In this document: in pieces, positions 1-6,974 of the stretch | Layout: every line of letters begins with the position of its first letter | Position numbering within the stretch: the stretch's first letter is position 1 | Assembly: GCA_965221345.1 (NCBI GenBank) | Contig: CBDCSD010000002.1 | Location: forward strand, 3,348,001 to 3,412,000 | Reading direction: 5' to 3' | Length of the DNA: 64,000 bases | Source of the DNA: Bin5 sp965221345 | Lineage (GTDB): Bacteria; Chloroflexota; Anaerolineae; Caldilineales; Caldilineaceae | Notes under the pieces: model-generated | The model's input: the letters and a program-made list of their open reading frames with translations, nothing else | Database searches by the model: none | What the model was told of the DNA's origin: nothing | Made by a program: the position numbers and the translations under genes

Positions 1-790
1 AGGATGGAACTGCTTCAAGTAATGGGCGGGCGCATACGGCATCGGGCGCCAGCGATTGAGGCGTTCGAGCAGCACACCGTAAGGAGCCTTAAACTCCATC
101 ACAATGGTGTTCTCGTCGACCTTGGTGACCGTGCCCATTTCGCCGCCAACCTTCATATTGTTGACGCCGTTCGGGTTCAGCTCTTCGTTCGCCGCAATCG
201 CCTCGTACCAGAATACGAAGTCGTCGGCGCCAAACGGCTCGCCGTCAGACCACTTGATGCCGGGGCGAATCGTGAACGTCGTCGAGAGTCCGTCCGCGCT
301 CGTCTCAGCGTTCATGAACACGTGGGGCAGTACGCCCTGCATGTTCGAGCCGTACACGTGCGGGAACTCGCGCAGCAGGTCTTCGAGGAAGTCGAAGTTG
401 CCTTCGTGCGAATTCCGCATCGTGCCGCCGTATTCGCCAACCTGGTCGGCGGGCTGCATCACCAGCGGCTCATCCGGCAGCCGCTCTTCGACCGGAGGCA
501 GCGAACGGTCGGCCACCATCGCATCCAGCATCGGAGACTGCTGGAACGATGTGATCTCGTTCCCGGTAGCTGCTTCATAGTCGGCAATCGTATTATACTG
601 CTCGACTTGCCCAGTGAATTCGACCATCATGCTGTCATCGGCCATGGTCTCATCTTCGGACGCAGCCTATTCTTCTATCTATCGCGGGCTCCGCGGTCAT
701 CTCGGCTTCCTGTGACTGTCCACTACCACAACCGGCCAACACAAGCCCAAGAATGATAAAGAGACTCGCGACTAACCTGAACTGCTTCAT
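1..790 (-). CDS. ABC-type peptide/solute-binding lipoprotein (SBP family 5), 5' part, apparent frameshift
   Basis: Binds a peptide or other small solute outside the cell and delivers it to an ABC permease. Translation begins at the ATG at 790-788, preceded by a strong AAGGAGGG ribosome site, and gives a lipoprotein signal ending in LVLAGCG. This frame hits a stop at 652-650. The body of the protein continues one frame over from about position 666 to the window edge, reading DEPLVMQPADQVGEYGGTMR, then IRPGIKWSDGEPFGADDFVF, a hallmark of SBP family 5. The switch lies within 652-666, so the gene is either frameshifted in the genome or carries a base-calling error. The 3' end lies outside the window. 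The family call is solid; the ligand is unknown and the integrity of the gene is in doubt. Confidence 0.75.
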
Positions 791-835
791 TTAGATTCCC
801 TCCTTTAGGGATGTGGTAAAGAAATGATTGGACAC

Positions 836-880
836 GGTAGTTGCGTGCGGCCGGAAACTGGTCGCGGACCGCCAACTACC
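836..880 (-). repeat. Inverted repeat upstream of the binding-protein gene
   Basis: An 8-base perfect inverted repeat (GGTAGTTG at 836-843, CAACTACC at 873-880) encloses a GC-rich 29-base loop that can pair further. It lies 46 bases upstream of the start codon at 790, so it could be a leader hairpin or an operator. No T-run follows on either strand, which argues against a simple terminator. Confidence 0.4.
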
Positions 881-1223
881 TGAATCAGTTATGAAAAAAC
901 AATCTGATTTGGGCTGTTATTCAGAGGGAGTACGCCTTGTTTCCTTCAAGAGCGGCGAGTTTGTCAAATTTCGGGAGCCTTGGAAACGCACTTTGACAAC
1001 TGCCAGAATTCAACTGTTCCGGTCCAGAATCGGGGCCGCACTTGGACTTTTGCAGGGCCGCCCCATTTCGAAGTGATGAAGTTCGCGATTCGGGAGCGCC
1101 AACCTGCGGACATTCCCAAAAAGCAGGATTTGCGTTGAATGACAGGCGCGCGGCCGCAGGTGCTTCCACCGCTTTCCAAAACATTCATCCCCCAATAGAC
1201 TGCGAAGTAGGAAAAGAAGAAAG
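881..1223. other. Intergenic region without recognisable gene
   Basis: Lies between the binding-protein leader and tRNA-Leu. Short open frames exist on both strands but have no ribosome sites or protein-like composition. I see no further feature here. Confidence 0.5.
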
Positions 1224-1307
<84 letters not shown>

Positions 1308-1544
1308 GGCAGCCCATTGTAGAAAATCCTCCAAGCAGTGTCAACTCAGAGCGAGGTCACATTGCGTCCCAATCGCGTGCGCACCGGAAACTTCCACATT
1401 GCGACTTAGGATGACCCGGCCTCCCTTTGCCAAGAGGAACAGAGAGTCTGGCAGCATGGCCAGGATAGGAAGACTTACTCAAATCCATCCTTGGGGCCAG
1501 AGATCCAGATTGTGAAACCACCTTTCCCAACCATCATCGCACTC

Positions 1545-2759
1545 TCACTGGTTAAGATATCGCCGCACATTCTCCAAATGCTCATCAAACGTCTCCGCGA
1601 AGACGTGCCCGCCGCCGCCATCCGCATTGGCCGCATAGTAGAAATAACTATGCCGCTGAGGGTACAGCACCGCCCGAAAGGAGTCCTCGCCGGGACTGGC
1701 TATTGGACCGGGCGGGAGACCTCCGTGTCTATACGTGTTAAAGGGACTGTGGACTTCCTGGAACTCTTCCAGAAATACAGGAGTCTTCCACCACTGACCA
1801 CTCTCCGCCTGGTAGCCCATCCCATACTGCACCGTTGCGTCAGACTCGAGCCACATGCCGTTGGCCAGTCGATTGAGGAAAACGCCTGCAATGACCGGGC
1901 GATCCTCGGCCAAAACCGCCTCCCTCTCGACTATGCTGGCCAATATCAGCGAATCGTACAGATTCAGCGGATTTACGCCATCGGCCTCGGCTTGAAGGTA
2001 AATCGGCATGATCCGAGCGGCGAACGCGTCCAGTTGTCGTGCAATCAGGTCGACAGCCTTCGGCTCGACGGCCGGCAGTTGGTACGTGGCAGGGAACAGA
2101 AAACCCTCTAGGCTCGCGCCCTGCGGTCGCTCATTCAGGAATGGCCAGCGATGGTTTTCGGCGGCGCAGCAGGTCTGCGTTTCTTCCTGCGAACCCGTGG
2201 TTGACTGGTTGGAAGCCACCTGATCTAGCGCGCTCATGTCGGGAATCTCCGCTGTGGCCCGGTATTCCACCCCTGAAACTATCCCCTCTTTCTCCAGGGA
2301 ATCGGCTATTTGCTCCAGGCGCCATCCCTCCCGTATAGTGACCGAAATGCCAGCAGCCTGCGCGTCTAGCAGAGCTTCCGCAATTTCTGCCAGCGTCATG
2401 TTGGCCCGCAGAAGAAATGTTCCTGCTTTTAACTCCTGTGCCCGGCCAATCGAACGCACGTAAGCTTCAAATAGCTCGGCGTCGTGTATCAGCCCGGCCA
2501 TCGCCAACTGCTCGGAAATGACACGCGCCGGCGTTCCCAACTCAATCTCGAAAGGAATTACCCGAGCATCGTCCGAAGTGGGAATATACAGCGCTGGTCG
2601 ATTTGCATCCAGGTGGTCGTACAGCTTCTCCTCCCTCGTGCAACCTGTTAACGCGACAGCGAGCAAGAGGAGGGGGACGCCAAGTGCCAGCTTGGCCCTC
2701 GCGGCCGCGATATCTGGAACGAAGGTGTGGGCTTCCCGGCCATTTCGCGGACTTCGCAT
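1545..2759 (-). CDS. mltG: Endolytic murein transglycosylase MltG (YceG-like)
   Basis: Cleaves nascent peptidoglycan glycan strands at the outer face of the membrane, setting strand length. The 404-residue protein starts at the ATG at 2759 (AAGGGA site 9 bases upstream). An upstream in-frame extension to 3011 lacks protein character. A hydrophobic segment (LGVPLLLLAVALTGC) near residues 25-40 anchors it and could be a lipobox. The YceG domain follows, with LILASIVEREAV carrying the catalytic Glu, then RLANGMWLESDATVQYGMGY and SPFNTYRHGGLPPGPI, all diagnostic. A Gln/Thr/Cys-rich insertion near residues 195-220, between the LysM-like and catalytic parts, looks lineage-specific. Encoded alone, far from its neighbours on either side. 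Confidence 0.93.
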   Translation of the reverse strand: MRSPRNGREAHTFVPDIAAARAKLALGVPLLLLAVALTGCTREEKLYDHLDANRPALYIPTSDDARVIPFEIELGTPARVISEQLAMAGLIHDAELFEAYVRSIGRAQELKAGTFLLRANMTLAEIAEALLDAQAAGISVTIREGWRLEQIADSLEKEGIVSGVEYRATAEIPDMSALDQVASNQSTTGSQEETQTCCAAENHRWPFLNERPQGASLEGFLFPATYQLPAVEPKAVDLIARQLDAFAARIMPIYLQAEADGVNPLNLYDSLILASIVEREAVLAEDRPVIAGVFLNRLANGMWLESDATVQYGMGYQAESGQWWKTPVFLEEFQEVHSPFNTYRHGGLPPGPIASPGEDSFRAVLYPQRHSYFYYAANADGGGGHVFAETFDEHLENVRRYLNQ

Positions 2760-3252
2760 TGCTTGTTCCCTTTTGTCCTTTTTGGTTACCTCTCCCGAAA
2801 GACGCAGTATAACACTTTGAAAGGAGACGTATGAATTTCTTGACATATTGTAACCACTCATCCATAGACAATTCGCGACCATGCACAGCATCCGCCCCCT
2901 GGGACCGCGGTAGTATCGCCCGCAACCGGCATCCCCCGCCCAGACCAAGGCGAGCGCAGGTGTACTCTCACTCCTCACACTTCTTCCCCCACGCCTGAGT
3001 TTTTCCCTCACTCCTCACTCCTCTTAACTCTCTCCTCGTTTCTTAGGCGCCCTCCGGCGGCTCCTGCCCGCTAAGGCGGCTCAGGGCTGGCGTTCGCCCA
3101 TCCCTCATTCCCAGTACCGCGTACAAGTGGGGTCACCAAAAAACTAAAAACCAGAAACTATAAACTGACCAATCCTGATTCAGACAACGTCCACCCAAAA
3201 ATTTGGAACGCGCCCGCTCCTCACTCCCGTTCGCGCTGCGCAGCCGGAGTCT
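2760..3252. other. Intergenic spacer, pyrimidine-rich
   Basis: Gene-free region between divergent mltG and the GDP-sugar genes. The plus strand from 2960 to 3030 is C/T-rich with repeated CTCACTCCT units (about 2968-2978, 3006-3023, 3216-3226). No RNA gene or coding frame is apparent. The mltG promoter should be in the left part but no convincing boxes were found. Confidence 0.5.
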
Positions 3253-3260
3253 GCTATAAT
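3252..3260 (+). promoter_or_regulatory. Extended -10 promoter for the GDP-sugar genes
   Basis: TGCTATAAT, a perfect extended -10 (TGnTATAAT), lies 26 bases before the GTG start at 3286. No good -35 is visible, which is normal for extended -10 promoters. Predicted start of transcription is about 3267. Confidence 0.55.
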
Positions 3261-3285
3261 TGCGCTTTCAGGAAAGGCAACCTTC

Positions 3286-4281
3286 GTGCGTGTTCTTATC
3301 ACCGGAATCTCCGGCTTTGTCGGCGCAATTCTTGCGGAATACCTCCTGTCCGACAGTTTCAGTCGGTCGTTGGAAATCCACGGTACAATCCATCGCGCCG
3401 ACAGTCGGATTCAGTCCATTCGGGACCGGCTTCACCTGCACAGAGGTGATCTACGCAACCCATCCTGGATCGACAACATAATCAGGACCGTCAAGCCCTG
3501 TTTCGTCTTCCATCTGGCCGCGTGGAGTGACGTTAGGGCCAGCTGGAACCAACCTTGGGCCGCCTATGAACTCAACATCGGCTGTCAACTGAACCTGCTC
3601 GAAGCCTTGCGGCGCAATGCGCCGGACGCCCGCGTGCTTGTCGTAGCTTCTTCAGAGGTTTACGGGCTGATCGAACCGGAGGATCTGCCGGTTGATGAAG
3701 CAACGCCATTGCGCCCAAATTCCCCCTACGGCATAAGCAAAGTCGCCCAGGACCTGATGGCCCAGCAGTATTGGTTCAACTTCGGGATGCCGACAGTGCG
3801 TGTTCGCAGCTTCAATCATATCGGGCCGGGCCAGTCCGACAGTTTCGTCGCCAGCGCATTCGCCCGACAGATAGCCGAAATCGAAGCTGGCAGGCAAGAG
3901 CCGATCCTCAGAGTTGGCAACCTGGAGGCCGAACGCGACTACACCGACGTGAGAGACATGGTTCGCGCGTATTGGCTTGCCCTACAGCATGGAGCGCCTG
4001 GCGGCGTTTACAACGTCGGCAGCGGAGCGTCGCACTCTGTTCAGGAGCTATTGGATGGCCTACTGAAACTGAGCGCCAGCGAAGTCAGAGTAGAACAGGA
4101 CCCTCAGCGCTTGCGGCCTAGCGATGTTGCCTGCACAGTCTGCAATCCGGCCAGATTGTTCGAGGCGACCGGCTGGCGCCCAACCATTTCCCTGCGCGAG
4201 AGTCTGGCAGATGTGCTCCAATTCTGGCGGAACTACACCAGGGCAAGCCCGGGTAACCTGCCAGACGTGAACAAGACTTGA
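3286..4281 (+). CDS. NAD-dependent epimerase/dehydratase, GDP-4-keto-6-deoxymannose reductase-like
   Basis: Extended SDR enzyme of 331 residues that most likely reduces the 4-keto sugar made by the GMD encoded next door, giving GDP-D-rhamnose or a related deoxyhexose. It starts with GTG at 3286 after AGGAAAGG. Visible are the nucleotide-binding GISGFVG near residue 7, ASSEVYG near 121-127, and the catalytic SPYGISK with Tyr148 and Lys152. RSFNHIGPGQ and LRVGNLEAERDYTDVRDMV are typical of the RMD/GMD branch. The following gmd begins 133 bases downstream on the same strand. The exact product stereochemistry cannot be read; epimerases of the GDP-fucose type are the alternative. Confidence 0.82.
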   Translation: MRVLITGISGFVGAILAEYLLSDSFSRSLEIHGTIHRADSRIQSIRDRLHLHRGDLRNPSWIDNIIRTVKPCFVFHLAAWSDVRASWNQPWAAYELNIGCQLNLLEALRRNAPDARVLVVASSEVYGLIEPEDLPVDEATPLRPNSPYGISKVAQDLMAQQYWFNFGMPTVRVRSFNHIGPGQSDSFVASAFARQIAEIEAGRQEPILRVGNLEAERDYTDVRDMVRAYWLALQHGAPGGVYNVGSGASHSVQELLDGLLKLSASEVRVEQDPQRLRPSDVACTVCNPARLFEATGWRPTISLRESLADVLQFWRNYTRASPGNLPDVNKT

Positions 4282-4414
4282 AGCTTAGGACTATTCGCAT
4301 GTCGCCGACTCCCGGACTAAGGCCGCCCTTTGCAGGCCAGATTGCGCGAGTCGAAGGCCGCGCTGGCGCCTCCGACGCCAGACGCAGCGCCGCCCGCAAG
4401 AGGAGGACTTTTCT

Positions 4415-5404
4415 ATGCCCACAGCCCTGATTACAGGGGTAACCGGACAGGATGGAAGCTATCTTGCCGAGCTTCTTCTCCAACAGGGTTACACAGTCAT
4501 CGGTATGGTGCGCCGCACGAGCACAATCAATTTCGACCGTATCAGGCACATCCAGGACCAAGTCGAAATCGTCCAAGGTGATCTGCTCGATCAGATGAGC
4601 CTGATAAGCATTTTGCAAGAGCACCGGCCGCAGGAGGTCTACAATCTTGCCGCCCAAAGCTTTGTCCCGACCAGCTTTACCCAACCGGTGCTGACCGGCG
4701 AGTTTACGGCTTTGGGCGTTACCCGCATCTTGGACGCTATTCGGATAGTCGATCCAACAGTCCGTTTCTACCAGGCCAGCAGCAGTGAAATGTTCGGCAA
4801 AGTCCGCGAGGTTCCTCAGACCGAAGGCACTCCCTTCTATCCTCGCAGCCCTTATGGTGTTGCGAAAGTCTACGGCCATTGGATAACTGTTAACTACCGC
4901 GATAGCTATGGAATCTACGCCTGCTCTGGCATCCTCTTCAACCACGAAAGCCCTCGCCGCGGCCTGGAATTCGTGACCCATAAGATCACCAACGCCGTCG
5001 CCCGTATCAAGCTCGGCCTTAGTAACGAGTTGCGGTTGGGAAATCTGGATTCTCGCCGTGACTGGGGCTACGCGCCGGATTACGTACGCGCTATGTGGCT
5101 GATGCTCCAGCAGGAAAAACCGGATGACTATGTGGTTGCCACCGGCGAAACACACAGTGTGCGCGAGTTCCTGGAGGAATCCTTCAGCCATGCTGATCTC
5201 GACTGGCGGGAGTTCGTCATCCAGGACGACAGCTTCTTTCGCCCGGCTGAAGTAGATCTTCTCGTCGGCGACGCAACCAAAGCCGGCCGCCAACTTGGAT
5301 GGGAACCAACCGTCTCATTTGGAGAGCTGGCGCGTCTCATGGTCGACTCAGATCTCGAATACTGGGAACGTCAACTGAAGCGGGACGCCGCAACCTCTTT
5401 CTGA
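4415..5404 (+). CDS. gmd: GDP-mannose 4,6-dehydratase
   Basis: Converts GDP-D-mannose to GDP-4-keto-6-deoxy-D-mannose in the cytoplasm, the entry step to GDP-fucose, GDP-rhamnose and related surface sugars. The 329-residue protein starts at the ATG at 4415 behind a clear AGGAGG. It has the NADP-binding GVTGQDGSYLAELL, the family-specific MVRRTSTINFDRI, NLAAQSFVPTSF, SSSEMFG, catalytic Tyr147/Lys151 in SPYGVAK and the GMD signature FNHESPRRGLEFVTHKI. Length matches short bacterial GMDs. Downstream of the reductase, it forms a two-step GDP-deoxyhexose operon; no glycosyltransferase is adjacent. Confidence 0.95.
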   Translation: MPTALITGVTGQDGSYLAELLLQQGYTVIGMVRRTSTINFDRIRHIQDQVEIVQGDLLDQMSLISILQEHRPQEVYNLAAQSFVPTSFTQPVLTGEFTALGVTRILDAIRIVDPTVRFYQASSSEMFGKVREVPQTEGTPFYPRSPYGVAKVYGHWITVNYRDSYGIYACSGILFNHESPRRGLEFVTHKITNAVARIKLGLSNELRLGNLDSRRDWGYAPDYVRAMWLMLQQEKPDDYVVATGETHSVREFLEESFSHADLDWREFVIQDDSFFRPAEVDLLVGDATKAGRQLGWEPTVSFGELARLMVDSDLEYWERQLKRDAATSF

Positions 5405-5595
5405 AGGCCGCCGACCTGATTGTCCCCTGTCTGTTACCTTCTACCTTTCGAAATACTGGTCTATTCGACGCCAGACAGCATAAATTTTGGCGAATCCACC
5501 TTACATCAGCGACAATAGCGATGTAGATGGTTTACTGTTTCGCAATATTAGCACGCAAGCCTTTTCATTCCCTCTCAAGCAACAGCAAGTCCAAT

Positions 5596-6174
5596 ATGGC
5601 AGAGAAGCTTCGCATCTTTGTAAGTGCAACCAAAGATTTGGAACAGGAACGGGCGCTCGTCGGCCGCATATTGGCTGAGTTGCCCGTGCAGGTGGGCGCA
5701 GAAATTCGCCGCACACCAGCCGCAGGCGTCGACTACGATACCCTGTTTGAACTGATCAGCAACGTCGACAGAATCTATTTCTTCCTCGGCAGGGACATCA
5801 CCGCCCCCTTTGGCGCTGAATGGGAACTTGCTCTACGCCTTGAGAGGACCATTGTTCCTTTCAAATTGCAGGGCATGCGTACCCAGGCCGGTCGGGAGTT
5901 TCTCCGCATCGCCCAAGCCCCTTGGAAGTCTTTTCGCAGCAGCCAGCAGTTGGGACGGCAGGTCGGTCTGGACCTCATTGACACACTCCTCCATCCCGAA
6001 AACCGTTATGGGTTGCAGATGATGGAAGTAGAAGGCTTGCAGCAGAGCATGCAGCAGTTGCGGCAGGGACTCGAACGAGCAATTGGAGTACCCGGCGGTG
6101 CAGAGGGCGGCGGGGTTATTCTCGATCCTGCTGAGGCCCAGAGCCTAATCGCCGATGAACTTGATGACCGCTGA
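5596..6174 (+). CDS. DUF4062/TIR-like domain protein of unknown function
   Basis: A 192-residue protein, start chosen at the ATG at 5596 because homology-like sequence begins there; its ribosome site is weak. The N-terminus (LRIFVSATKDLEQERALVGR) resembles DUF4062, a Rossmann-like domain related to TIR and often found in signalling or conflict proteins. The central VDRIYFFLGRDITAPFGAEW and the following ELALRLERTIVPF fit the pattern of a second strand-helix with an acidic residue. The C-terminal third (residues 140-192) is helical and Gln-rich. No transmembrane segment. A Nudix hydrolase follows 90 bases downstream on the same strand. The function is not known; the domain assignment is by eye. 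Confidence 0.6.
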   Translation: MAEKLRIFVSATKDLEQERALVGRILAELPVQVGAEIRRTPAAGVDYDTLFELISNVDRIYFFLGRDITAPFGAEWELALRLERTIVPFKLQGMRTQAGREFLRIAQAPWKSFRSSQQLGRQVGLDLIDTLLHPENRYGLQMMEVEGLQQSMQQLRQGLERAIGVPGGAEGGGVILDPAEAQSLIADELDDR

Positions 6175-6227
6175 ACTCGGCGATCCTAAGCAAATGTTCC
6201 CTGTGTAAAACGACGCAGAGTTCGGTA

Positions 6228-6258
6228 TTGGGAAGTTCCTCTCTTCGACCCGTACAAT
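6228..6258 (+). promoter_or_regulatory. Promoter predicting a leaderless Nudix mRNA
   Basis: TTGGGA (6228-6233) and TACAAT (6253-6258) are separated by 19 bases. The -10 ends six bases before the ATG at 6265, and that ATG has no ribosome site. Transcription would begin at or next to the start codon. The long spacer weakens the call. Confidence 0.4.
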
Positions 6259-6264
6259 TCCGCG

Positions 6265-6867
6265 ATGCCCGCACATTCCCGTGTAGCGCCCCAAATCGAC
6301 CAATCGGAACTACAAGCCCTTGCGAGCAAATACGGGCAACCACTCCGCCGCCGCCATCTCATTGAGACGGACGCCTACATGCGCGCATATCGGGGGCAGA
6401 AGGATCCCGATCGACAAGGCGAAGTGGTGTTCGCAGTCCGCCAACTCAACGGCGAGATCCTGTTGCATACGAAACACCGATACGAAACGCCGATCTATCG
6501 ATTGCCGACTGGCCGCATCGAGCGAGGAGAATCGGTCGAAGAGGCCCTATACCGGGAAATCGCTGAAGAAACCGGGCAAAGGGTTCAATTACGTCGTTTC
6601 CTGGGTGTGTTGGACTGTCATTTTGTCAATGAAGACTCCAACATTCCCTTTGTTAGCTATATCTTCTATCTGGAAAGTTTGAGCGAGGATTTGAACCCTA
6701 CCGACACGGAAGAGATCGCCGGCTATCGGACTGTGCCAGCGAAAGAACTGTGCGCCGTCGCCCAGACGCTGCGCAGTCTTCGATCCCAACGTCGCGTTTG
6801 GGGCTACTGGCGTTCGCTGGCACACGAAGTCGTTCACCGGGCCTTGGTGTACGGCGTGCCTACCTAG
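6265..6867 (+). CDS. Nudix hydrolase
   Basis: Hydrolyses a nucleoside-diphosphate-linked substrate, metal-dependent, in the cytoplasm. The 200-residue protein contains a complete Nudix box: Gly, five residues, Glu, seven residues, then REIAEETG (about residues 83-104), preceded by the usual strands FAVRQLNGEILLHTKHRY. The second half (VSYIFYLESL, then TEEIAGYRTVPAKEL) matches the ADP-ribose pyrophosphatase-like layout, but the substrate cannot be fixed. No ribosome site is visible at the ATG, consistent with leaderless translation. It follows the DUF4062-like gene and precedes pheT, both on the same strand. Confidence 0.9.
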   Translation: MPAHSRVAPQIDQSELQALASKYGQPLRRRHLIETDAYMRAYRGQKDPDRQGEVVFAVRQLNGEILLHTKHRYETPIYRLPTGRIERGESVEEALYREIAEETGQRVQLRRFLGVLDCHFVNEDSNIPFVSYIFYLESLSEDLNPTDTEEIAGYRTVPAKELCAVAQTLRSLRSQRRVWGYWRSLAHEVVHRALVYGVPT

Positions 6868-6974
6868 CCTAACTGCGTTGTCGCAATATTTCCTGATTGA
6901 ACTTCCGTCATAATTGAAACTGTCGAAAGCTTCTGGCTGAAGCCGAGAGCAACTAGACCGGTTTGGAGTGCATC

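Noticed and set aside
4118..5293. 391-codon open frame on the minus strand
   Set aside because: It lies exactly antisense to gmd and is an artefact of codon bias; no family motif or ribosome site.
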